In this document: positions 33,677 through 41,161 of the stretch, one piece after another
How positions within the stretch are numbered: position 1 is the stretch's first letter
Layout: each line of letters begins with the position of its first letter
Assembly (NCBI RefSeq): GCF_016862395.1
Contig: NZ_BOMW01000041.1
Coordinates: 32,663-96,662, forward strand
Direction of reading: 5' to 3'
DNA length: 64,000 bases
From: Actinoplanes siamensis
Lineage (GTDB): Bacteria > Actinomycetota > Actinomycetes > Mycobacteriales > Micromonosporaceae
The notes under the pieces: generated by a model
Database searches by the model: none
The model's input: only the letters and a program-made list of their open reading frames with translations
What the model was told of the DNA's origin: nothing
Translations under genes and position numbers: made by a program

Positions 33677-36178
33677 TCAGGCCACCTCGTCCACGGTGAA
33701 CGTGAACGAGAAGTCCTGCGGGTGGCGCACGTGGCGCCCGGCGCCGAACCGCTCCTGGGCCAGCAGCGAGGTGCGGTAGAGCCCGATGCTCGCCCCGACC
33801 ACGCCGGTGAGCAGCTCGTACGCGGTGTTGACGAGCACCGCGCCGGCGCCCGCCACGGCCACCGCGACCGCGGCGTGCGGCGCGGTCAGCGCCAGCTGGG
33901 CCACCTGCGCGCCGGCCGCCTGCACGGCCGGGTCGGTGAGCCGCTGTTCCAGCAGCGCGCTGAGCGCGAGGCTGTCGCCGGTGTCCCGGGACACCCAGAC
34001 GGCGATGTCCAGGAAGTCCACCGCCGGACCGTGATAGATCAGCACGTTGTCCAGCGGCAGCCGCTCGCCGTCGCGGACGTTGCTGAACCGCATGGTCTCG
34101 GCGCGGTGGACCGGCCGCTCCCCGGCCCCGCCGGTGAGCACCACGGCGTCCACCCGGATGTCGGCGCCGAGCAGCGCCCGGTTGCGGTGCACGACCAGCT
34201 CGGCGATGCGGACCGCGACGGTGGCCGGCGCCGCGCCACGTGGCGAGAGCAGCCGGACCGGCTGGGCGGGCCGGTCGTCGACCAGGAACACGGCCTGCTC
34301 GGTCACCGGCGGAGGGGTCGGGCTGACGGTGAAGTCGATGGGCTGGACGGCGTAGCGGACCTGCGCCGCGGGCGCGTCCCCGAACTCGCGGGACCCTCCG
34401 GTGACGATCTGCGCCAGCAGCCGCTCCAGAGCGGACGAGCCGCTGCCGGCGCGGACTCCCCGCTGCTGCAGCGCGGACACGTCGACCGGGCCGTCGCTGA
34501 TCAGCGCCAGCACCGTCTCCGGCCGGGGAACCGAGGCGTCCACGCCGGCCGGCCAGTTCATCGCCACCCCGGTGAGCCGCCGCCGGTCCTCGTCCCAGCC
34601 GTAGGTGTAGGTGGCGCCCGGCGCGAGCCGCAGACCTCCCGGGTCGGCGTGGGTCAGCACCGCGATCCGGGACGAGACGCCGATGTCGATCAGCGAGACG
34701 AACACCGCGTGGTCGCCCTCGTTGTGCAGGCGCACCCAGACCCGCTCCCCGGCGTACGCGAAGACCAGCCCGCCGGAGAGCGGCAGCGGCTCCTCGTGCT
34801 CGTCGCGCACCCGGCCCCACTCGGTGCGCACCGCGTGCCGCAGCGGCCGGTCCCGGTCCCCGGCCAGCCGGCGCAGCGCCCTGGCCTGGGCGATCCGCTG
34901 CAGGTTGGCCACGATCGCGTCGACCCCGTCCGGGTTCGCCTGGTGCGGCGGGTGCAGCGGCCCGTTCTCGTCCCGGATCACCAGGCCGCCCCGCTCGTCC
35001 ACGGCGACCTCGACGGCCACCGGGTCGTCCGGCCCGGCCGGCCGCAGCATCGGGCGCTCCACCAGCGCGGCTTTCAGCGCCGCCGGCACCGGCCGGTCCC
35101 GCGGCAGGCGCACCGGCATCGCCGGGGCGGCCGCGCGGACGCGGTGCGCCCGGGCGTCCAGCGGTGGCGTCCACCCGGCCGGGCGCGGGTCCGCCAGCGC
35201 GGCGGTGGGCAGCAACTGGACGACAGTGGCGGTGGCGAGCGGGGTTCCGTCCCGCGGACCGGTGGCGCTGCCCGGCATGATGGCGAACTCGTCGCCCACC
35301 TGCACGCCGAGCAGTGGGGCGCCGAGCAACCGGACGCGGTCCGGCCCGGCCGGGGCGACCGGCAGCGAGTCCCGCGCGTCCGGCTCGGCGGTCCCGAACG
35401 GCTCCCGCCCCCACGGCCCTTCAGCCTCCGGCCGCTGCGTCGGCACGAACGCCTGCACGCGGCGCCGGACCGCGTCCATCAGCGTCGCCCAGGTGACCCG
35501 CAGCCCGTCCGCCTCGCGCAGCGCCCGGGTCAGCGCGTCGGTGAGCAACCCCATCTCGACGCCGTCGCTGTTGGCGCCCTCCCACGCCGACTCGGCCGGC
35601 GCGCAGGCGACCACCCGGACCGCCCGCGAGCTGCCGATCAGCGGGCGCCGGTCCAGGTCGAGCCCGCCGGCCGCGAGCTTGCGCACATGCCGCTCGACGC
35701 TGTCGAACGTCGGGCGCCACCGGCCCGGCGCCGGCCGCAGCAGCGCCCTGACCCGCCGCTCGGTCTGCCGGGACAGGTGCGCGGCGTGGCAGCAGTCGAG
35801 CACCACTGTGACGTTGGCGGTGACCTCTGTCAGCCGGTCCTGCAGGACGGACAGCTCCGGGTCGGTGATGCCGCGGAAGTCGTCGTCGCTGGAGTCGGCG
35901 TAGTCGTCCGGCACGATGAACTGCAGGTCCCGCCCGTCCGGTGCGAGCAGCCGGCCGCCGTGGCCGCTGTAGTAGACGACCACCGCGTCGCCGGGGCGGG
36001 CGTCCGCGATGAGCCTCTCGTACGCCTGGAGGATCCCGGCCCGGCCGGCGTCCGGCGTCACCAGCCGCTGGACGGTGAAGCCGCGCGGGGTCAGCGCCCG
36101 GTCCATCGCGTCGACGTCGTGCAGCACACCGGTCAGGCCGTTGGTCTGCGCACCGATCAGGAGGGCTGTTCGTGTCAT
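33677..36178 (-). CDS. caspase-like (peptidase C14, metacaspase-type) protein
   Basis: 833 aa, no signal peptide. N-terminal caspase p20 fold: TALLIGAQTNGLTGVLHDVD, His73 in VVYYSGHGG and Cys130 in VVLDCCHAA, the catalytic dyad; an acidic loop (PDDYADSSDDDFRGITD) lies between, as in metacaspases. The p10-like part follows up to about 260 (CAPAESAWEGANSDGVEMGL). The C-terminal 550 residues are beta-rich and unrecognised (IRDENGPLHPPHQANPDG, AYAGERVWVRLHNEGDHAVF), with one hydrophobic helix (HAAVAVAVAGAGAVLVNTAY). Downstream of the LAL regulator by 21 nt. Expected to execute cleavage in a programmed-death or defence response. Confidence 0.87.
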   Translation of the reverse strand: MTRTALLIGAQTNGLTGVLHDVDAMDRALTPRGFTVQRLVTPDAGRAGILQAYERLIADARPGDAVVVYYSGHGGRLLAPDGRDLQFIVPDDYADSSDDDFRGITDPELSVLQDRLTEVTANVTVVLDCCHAAHLSRQTERRVRALLRPAPGRWRPTFDSVERHVRKLAAGGLDLDRRPLIGSSRAVRVVACAPAESAWEGANSDGVEMGLLTDALTRALREADGLRVTWATLMDAVRRRVQAFVPTQRPEAEGPWGREPFGTAEPDARDSLPVAPAGPDRVRLLGAPLLGVQVGDEFAIMPGSATGPRDGTPLATATVVQLLPTAALADPRPAGWTPPLDARAHRVRAAAPAMPVRLPRDRPVPAALKAALVERPMLRPAGPDDPVAVEVAVDERGGLVIRDENGPLHPPHQANPDGVDAIVANLQRIAQARALRRLAGDRDRPLRHAVRTEWGRVRDEHEEPLPLSGGLVFAYAGERVWVRLHNEGDHAVFVSLIDIGVSSRIAVLTHADPGGLRLAPGATYTYGWDEDRRRLTGVAMNWPAGVDASVPRPETVLALISDGPVDVSALQQRGVRAGSGSSALERLLAQIVTGGSREFGDAPAAQVRYAVQPIDFTVSPTPPPVTEQAVFLVDDRPAQPVRLLSPRGAAPATVAVRIAELVVHRNRALLGADIRVDAVVLTGGAGERPVHRAETMRFSNVRDGERLPLDNVLIYHGPAVDFLDIAVWVSRDTGDSLALSALLEQRLTDPAVQAAGAQVAQLALTAPHAAVAVAVAGAGAVLVNTAYELLTGVVGASIGLYRTSLLAQERFGAGRHVRHPQDFSFTFTVDEVA

Positions 36179-36199
36179 GCCGGTCTCTGACGGACAGCT

Positions 36200-39106
36200 T
36201 CAGCGGCCGGGGACCGGGCCGAACAGGTTCTCCTGACGGGCGAGCGCGACCGCCTCGACGTTGGCGTGCACGCCCAGCTTCGCGTAGATCCGGGACAGGT
36301 GCGTCTCCACGGTGCGCACCGAGTTGCCGCGGGCCTGCGCGATCCGGGCCGCGTCCCGGCCCTCGTAGAGCAGCCCGAGCACCTCGAACTCGGCCCTGGT
36401 CAGGCCGTACGGCCGCGGCCGGGGAACCGCGTGCTCGGCGAGGTCCAGGCCGATCCGCGCGGCCAGCGCCCGCACCCGGGTCCGCAGCGGCTCGGCGCCG
36501 AGCGCGGTGGCCGCCCGGTAGGCGAAGCGGGCCGGTTCCCGGGCGGCGTCCCGGTCGCCGTGGGCGTCGGCCGCCTCGGCCTGCCGCCAGTGCGCGTAGG
36601 CGGCCGGATACGGCCGGTCCAGCGCTGCCCAGCTGCGGGCGACCTGCCGCCAGAGCGGCGCGGTGTCCGCGCCGCGGATCCGCTGCCGTTCCGCCTTGCA
36701 GAGCTCGACCAGCACGGCCGTCTCGCCGCTGGGCTCCGCGTGCTGGGCGCCGTGGGCCAGGCGGGCCAGCTCGTCGCCGGCCGCGGCCGCGCCCCGCGGG
36801 TCGGTGGCCGCCCGGTCGGCCGCGCCGCGCAGGCCCACCGCGCACAGCCGCAGCAGTTCCAGGGTGTTCTCCCCGGCGCGGACCGCGGCCACGCCCAGGC
36901 CCACCTCGGCGGCGGCCCGGTCCGGATCGCCCTGTCCCAGGGCCAGCTCGGCCCGGACCGCGTGCAGCGGCCCGAGGAAACGCGGGTCCCGGCCGTGCTC
37001 CACGTTCTCGATCGAGGTGAGCAACTCGCGGGCCTGCGGATAGGCGCCGCGCGCCACCTTGATCTCGGCCAGGGTCAGCCGCGGGTACAGGCTTTCCGCG
37101 GGCGGCCGGTCGAGCGTCACCTCGGTGATGATCTTCTCGGCCTCGTCCCACTCGCCGAGCAGCACCAGCGCGGCGCTGGAGTTCCCGGCCAGCACCGTGC
37201 CCTGGCGGCTCCCGGCCAGGTCGAGGCGGCGCGCCTCGTCCAGCCCGGCGGTGGTCACCTCCGCGGACTCCCGCAGGCGACCGGCGTGTTCCAGGATCAG
37301 GCCCAGATTGCCGTACGCCCGGAACAGGTCCTCGATGTGGTTGACCGAACGGGCGATCTCGATGGCGCGGCGCAGCCGGGCCTCGCCGTCCGGATCCCCC
37401 AGCATGCCCAGCGCGAGCCCGGACACGTTCAGCGCCCGGCCCAGCTCGGCGTCCGCCCCGATCCCGGTGGCCATGGCCAGCGCGGCGTCGGCGGTGTCCC
37501 GGCCCCGGAGGTAGTGCCCGGCCTGTAGGTGCGCCAGGGCGATCCCGGCCAGCACCCGCGCCTTGACCGCGGACGGTGGACCGTCCGCCAGCAGCGTCGC
37601 CGCCCGGCCGAACTCCTCGCCGGACTCGGCCCGCCGGCCCGCCTCCCACAGGTAGGTGGCGAGCCGTTCGTGCAGCTCACCGAGCCGGCCGGGGTCGCCG
37701 TCGGGGGCATGCGCGCCGATTGCCTGGCGGATCGCCGCGCACGCCCGGTCGAGGTCGCCGGACCAGCGCGCCGCCTCGGCCGCCTCGGCGAGCAGGCGGG
37801 ACCGGGTCAGCCCGGCGCGCTCCTCCGGCCGGTCCACCCGCTCCCACAGCCGCAACGCCCGGTCGTACTGCACCCAGGCGGAGGAGAACGCCAGCGTGCG
37901 CGCCGCGGCCTGGCCGGCCTGCACGGCGTAGGTCAGCGCCTGCGGCGCGCTGCCCGCCTGATACCAGTGGCTGGCCAGCTCGGCCACCGCCGAGCCCTCG
38001 GTCAGGCTCAGCCCGGGATCGCCGGCCAGCGCCTCGGCCAGCGCGATGTGCAGGTTCACCCGGATGTCCCGGTTGGTCTCCCGGTAGACCGCCTCGCGCA
38101 GCAGCGCGTGCCGGAACCGGTACACCTCCTCGTCCGGCCCGGTCACCAGCATCTGCTGGTCGAAGCACTCCTGCAGGGCGTCGCCCAGTTCCTCGGGGGA
38201 CAGCCGGCTGACCTCGCGCAGCAGCCGGCGGCTCATCGCGCGACCGGCGGCCGCGGCCAGCCGCAAGACCCCGAGCGCCGCCCCGCTCAGGTCGCCGAGC
38301 CGGGCCAGCATCACCGAGCGCAGGTCCGGTGGCAGCTCGACGTCCTCGTCGCGCCCGGCCAGGGTGCCGGTGGCGAGCAGCTGCTCGGCATAGAACGGGA
38401 TGCCGTCGGACCATCTCAGGCAGCGTTCCACCAGCCGGGCGTCGACCCGGCCGGGGTGCCGCGCGGCCAGCAGCTGGCGCATCTCGGCGAGGCTGAAGGA
38501 GGCCAGCTCGAAACGCTCGGTCCGGCGCAGGAACGTGGTGCCGGCGAACAGCTGCCACAACGGGTCGCGGCGGCGGGGCGCGCGGTAGCTGCCGACCAGC
38601 AGCAGCCGGCGGTCCTCCGGGCGGGCCTGGGCCAGGTGCCGCACCAGGTCCAGCGTGGACGGGTCGGCCCAGTGCAGATCCTCCAGGATCAGCACGACCG
38701 GGGCGTGCGAGCCGATGTCGTCGAGCATCCGCCGGACCGCGAGGAAGACCTGGTGCGGCGCGTTCATCGAGTCGCCGTCCAGCTCGAAGAAGGACCGCAA
38801 CCGGGGGTACGCCGGACCGCCCAGCTCGGCCGCCCGGTGCGCCCCGTGTTCCCGGCCGAACGTCTCCAGCACCTCCAGCAGCGGCCCGTACGGCATCGGG
38901 TCGCCGAAGTGCTCCTCACACATCCCGGACAGCACGTACGCCCCGGTCTCCCGGGCCGTCCCGGCGAACCGGCCCAGCAGTCGGCTCTTGCCGACCCCCG
39001 GCTCGCCGCCGACCAGCACGGTCGCGGCCCGTCCCCGGCCCACCTCGATCAGCCGCCGCCTGAGCAGGCCCAGCTCGTTCTCCCGGCCGATGAACACCCG
39101 CACCAC
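36200..39106 (-). CDS. LAL-type (large ATP-binding LuxR) transcriptional regulator
   Basis: 968 aa. N-terminal AAA/STAND domain: FIGRENELGLLRRRL, Walker A GEPGVGKS (residues 34-41), VVLILEDLHWADPSTLDL (Walker B). Long TPR-like helical middle (about 400-850). C-terminal LuxR HTH: YGLTRAEFEVLGLLYEG, DAARIAQARGNSVRTVETHL, SRIYAKLGVHANVEAVALAR. LAL proteins are ATP-dependent activators of specialised operons. Start GTG 39106 without a strong ribosome site, probably coupled to the sigma-like gene ending 12 nt before. It likely controls the caspase unit. Confidence 0.9.
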   Translation of the reverse strand: MVRVFIGRENELGLLRRRLIEVGRGRAATVLVGGEPGVGKSRLLGRFAGTARETGAYVLSGMCEEHFGDPMPYGPLLEVLETFGREHGAHRAAELGGPAYPRLRSFFELDGDSMNAPHQVFLAVRRMLDDIGSHAPVVLILEDLHWADPSTLDLVRHLAQARPEDRRLLLVGSYRAPRRRDPLWQLFAGTTFLRRTERFELASFSLAEMRQLLAARHPGRVDARLVERCLRWSDGIPFYAEQLLATGTLAGRDEDVELPPDLRSVMLARLGDLSGAALGVLRLAAAAGRAMSRRLLREVSRLSPEELGDALQECFDQQMLVTGPDEEVYRFRHALLREAVYRETNRDIRVNLHIALAEALAGDPGLSLTEGSAVAELASHWYQAGSAPQALTYAVQAGQAAARTLAFSSAWVQYDRALRLWERVDRPEERAGLTRSRLLAEAAEAARWSGDLDRACAAIRQAIGAHAPDGDPGRLGELHERLATYLWEAGRRAESGEEFGRAATLLADGPPSAVKARVLAGIALAHLQAGHYLRGRDTADAALAMATGIGADAELGRALNVSGLALGMLGDPDGEARLRRAIEIARSVNHIEDLFRAYGNLGLILEHAGRLRESAEVTTAGLDEARRLDLAGSRQGTVLAGNSSAALVLLGEWDEAEKIITEVTLDRPPAESLYPRLTLAEIKVARGAYPQARELLTSIENVEHGRDPRFLGPLHAVRAELALGQGDPDRAAAEVGLGVAAVRAGENTLELLRLCAVGLRGAADRAATDPRGAAAAGDELARLAHGAQHAEPSGETAVLVELCKAERQRIRGADTAPLWRQVARSWAALDRPYPAAYAHWRQAEAADAHGDRDAAREPARFAYRAATALGAEPLRTRVRALAARIGLDLAEHAVPRPRPYGLTRAEFEVLGLLYEGRDAARIAQARGNSVRTVETHLSRIYAKLGVHANVEAVALARQENLFGPVPGR

Positions 39107-39118
39107 CCCGACCCGGCT

Positions 39119-40093
39119 CTAGTGGTTGACGATCTCCAGGACCACGGCGACGATCCGGTCCAGCTCCTCGTCGTCGCGCAGGACGTGCTCCAGGCGATCG
39201 TCGTACGCCCGGCCGCCGCCCGCATCCTCGGTGTCCGCGCCGAACACCGTGTTCAGCACCTCGGCCACCACCGTGCGGGCCGGCTCGCCGCGGGCCAGGC
39301 GGGCCCGGATGAGCTGGACGGCGCTGTGCGCCAGCGCGGTGATCAGCCGCTCGTGCTCGGTGTGCGGGTCCGGCGCAGTCTCGGCCCGGGCCTCCAGCTG
39401 GGCGGCCGAGGCGACCGGGGCCCGCTTGTGGCCCAGCGGCGCCTCCACGTACTGCTCGTACCACCGGGGCCGGCGGGCCATCGCGGCCAGCACGGTCCGG
39501 ATGTCGGCCCGCACGTCGGCCTCGCCGTACGCCGACCAGCCGCCGTGCCGCTCGCCGTGCCGCACCACCCAGCTCTCGGTGGGCCACAGGTCGTGCCCCG
39601 CGGGCGCCGGCGTGCCGACCCAGACCAGGATCTGCACCGCCAGCTCGATCAGCCACGCGTCGCCGCCCAGCTCCCGGCACAGCCAGGCCGGCACCCGCGG
39701 GCGCTGCAGCGCGCCGATCTCGCCGCGCCGCCGGCGGTGTCCGTCCACGGTGGCCGGCACCAGCCGGCTGACGATCCAGCCCTCCAGGTTCTCGATCCGG
39801 GTGCACGCCCGGCGGGTGACGTCGTCGACCACCGCCTCGACGTCGTTCTCGAACCGGTCCAGGCAGTCGGCGGCCAGGTGGCGCACCGACGCCGCGCAGT
39901 TCACGTGCCCCCGGCGCAGCTCGATCTTCTGCGTGAGCCGCCGGTAGACGATCGGCCAGACGATGGAGTACGTCGCCCCGGTCAGCCGCAGCCGCTGTGG
40001 CCCGGTGGCGTCCGCGATCGCGGATGCCAGCAGCCCCCGGCGCGCCAGATCACGGACCTCGTCGACGCCATCGGTGTCGATGGTTCCGAGCAC
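39119..40093 (-). CDS. sigma-70 region 2-like regulatory protein (paralogue 2)
   Basis: 324 aa, clearly paralogous along its length to the protein at 32230-33249: VDEVRDLARRGLLASAIADA vs LVRGLARRGLLTRYARTA; RFENDVEAVVDDVTRRACTR; IENLEGWIVSRLVPATVDGH and RRRRGEIGALQRPRVPAWL; AAMARRPRWYEQYVEAPLGH; VVAEVLNTVFG near the end. GTG 40093 follows GAGGAGGGG. The IENLEGW..........D..RRRRG stretch resembles sigma region 2.3-2.4. It is the first gene of the caspase unit. DNA binding is inferred, not proved. Confidence 0.7.
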   Translation of the reverse strand: MLGTIDTDGVDEVRDLARRGLLASAIADATGPQRLRLTGATYSIVWPIVYRRLTQKIELRRGHVNCAASVRHLAADCLDRFENDVEAVVDDVTRRACTRIENLEGWIVSRLVPATVDGHRRRRGEIGALQRPRVPAWLCRELGGDAWLIELAVQILVWVGTPAPAGHDLWPTESWVVRHGERHGGWSAYGEADVRADIRTVLAAMARRPRWYEQYVEAPLGHKRAPVASAAQLEARAETAPDPHTEHERLITALAHSAVQLIRARLARGEPARTVVAEVLNTVFGADTEDAGGGRAYDDRLEHVLRDDEELDRIVAVVLEIVNH

Positions 40094-40156
40094 CGCCCCT
40101 CCTCATGGTTCCCGGTCGGACCGGGTGGACCGGTCCGAAAGACGCACCAACGAAGT

Positions 40157-40182
40157 GCAATCACTGTGGACCACGTGATCGC
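40157..40182. promoter_or_regulatory. imperfect inverted repeat between the two loci
   Basis: GCAATCAC (40157-40164) and GTGATCGC (40175-40182), 7 of 8 paired, spacer 10 nt. It lies in the 326-bp gap 40094-40419 between the leftward caspase unit and the rightward 66-aa gene, where promoters for both must lie. No other element could be named in this gap. Confidence 0.28.
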
Positions 40183-40419
40183 GCACCGTGAACGGCGGGA
40201 CGAGTCGTTCTGGCCGCCGGTCAGGCGGGCCGGGGAACGGCTCGGCGGAGTGTGCTGGCCGACACGGTCCACAGGAGAGGGTCATGAGGACGGCCGCACC
40301 CGATGAAGGTGCTAGCCCGTCCGGGGAGCCCCGATTCCGGCCGGAAGTGGCGGACGGGCGGCAGGATGGGGTGCATGCTGGGCGGGGAGTGTCCACCGGC
40401 CGGGGACGGGAAGGCGACG

Positions 40420-40620
40420 ATGACAGGCGACGAGCCCTCCGAGGCCGCTGACGAGCTGCGCGAATACCTCGTGTCGGAGTTGCGCGGGGCCGGGTCGGCG
40501 GCCATCGCGGCCGGGGCCGACCCGGCCGCGGTGACGACAGATCTCCAGGAGCGGCTGCGCCGGGTGAACCAGGCGCTGGCCGCTCTCGCGGAACCTACCG
40601 CGCCTGATCCGGCTGACTGA
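40420..40620 (+). CDS. 66-aa small helical protein, paralogue of the 26790 gene
   Basis: MTGDEPSEAADELREYLVSE, LRGAGSAAIAAGADPAAVTT, DLQERLRRVNQALAALAEP. Same length and spacing of motifs as the protein encoded at 26790-26990. GGGAAGG precedes ATG 40420; earlier in-frame starts lack a ribosome site. Its 3-prime end overlaps the opposite FHA gene by 26 nt. Located at the border between the caspase/CHAT locus and the kinase locus, hinting that both use related small partners. Confidence 0.68.
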   Translation: MTGDEPSEAADELREYLVSELRGAGSAAIAAGADPAAVTTDLQERLRRVNQALAALAEPTAPDPAD

Positions 40621-41161
40621 TCGGCGCGCTGACCGGGCCGGTCCGGGCGCCGTGGCCGGCGGCGAAGCGGATCCGGTCGCCGGGCCGGACCGGCTCGCGG
40701 CCGTGGATCTCCCGGTCGTTGACGAAGGTGCCGTTCGGCGCCTCCGGGACCGGCTCGAGCCAGGCGGTGCCGTCCTCGTCCACCCCGGCTGTGGCGTGCC
40801 GGCGGGAGACGTTGGGGTAGCGGGCGAACAGCCGGCCGTACTCGCCGGCCCGGCCCAGCTCGGCCGTCGTCCCACGCCGGGGCAGCACCACGCGGCCGGC
40901 CGGGAACGCGATCACCAGCGCGGGCGGGACCAGCGACTCGTGGCAGGCGGTGCAGGTGTCGTTGCGTACGTCGGTGGTCCGGGCGCCGCACGCCCAGCAG
41001 ACCGCCCGCGGCTCCCCGGCCGCCCCGCCCCCGGCCCCCGGTCCCTCCTGGACCCGGGCCGGCTCCAGTTCCACCCCGGGATGCCGGGGGCAGAAGTACC
41101 CGGCGCCGGCCGGGTACCGTTCCGCGCCACGCGGGCACCACAGCTCGCCGTCGTCGCTCAT
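40595..41161 (-). CDS. zinc-ribbon-like plus FHA domain protein
   Basis: 188 aa. N-terminal Cys pairs (CPRGAERYPAGAGYFCPRHP; CWACGARTTDVRNDTCTAC) look like one or two zinc ribbons. C-terminal FHA domain: LGRAGEYGRLFARYPNVSRR, HATAGVDEDGTAWLEPV, PNGTFVNDREI; the G-R, S-x-x-H and N-G-T residues that bind phospho-threonine are present. ATG overlaps the stop of the AAA+ gene by 4 nt. FHA domains read Ser/Thr-kinase output, and the kinase of the same operon carries matching TxxD motifs. Probable signal receiver in the complex. Confidence 0.85.
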   Translation of the reverse strand: MSDDGELWCPRGAERYPAGAGYFCPRHPGVELEPARVQEGPGAGGGAAGEPRAVCWACGARTTDVRNDTCTACHESLVPPALVIAFPAGRVVLPRRGTTAELGRAGEYGRLFARYPNVSRRHATAGVDEDGTAWLEPVPEAPNGTFVNDREIHGREPVRPGDRIRFAAGHGARTGPVSAPISQPDQAR

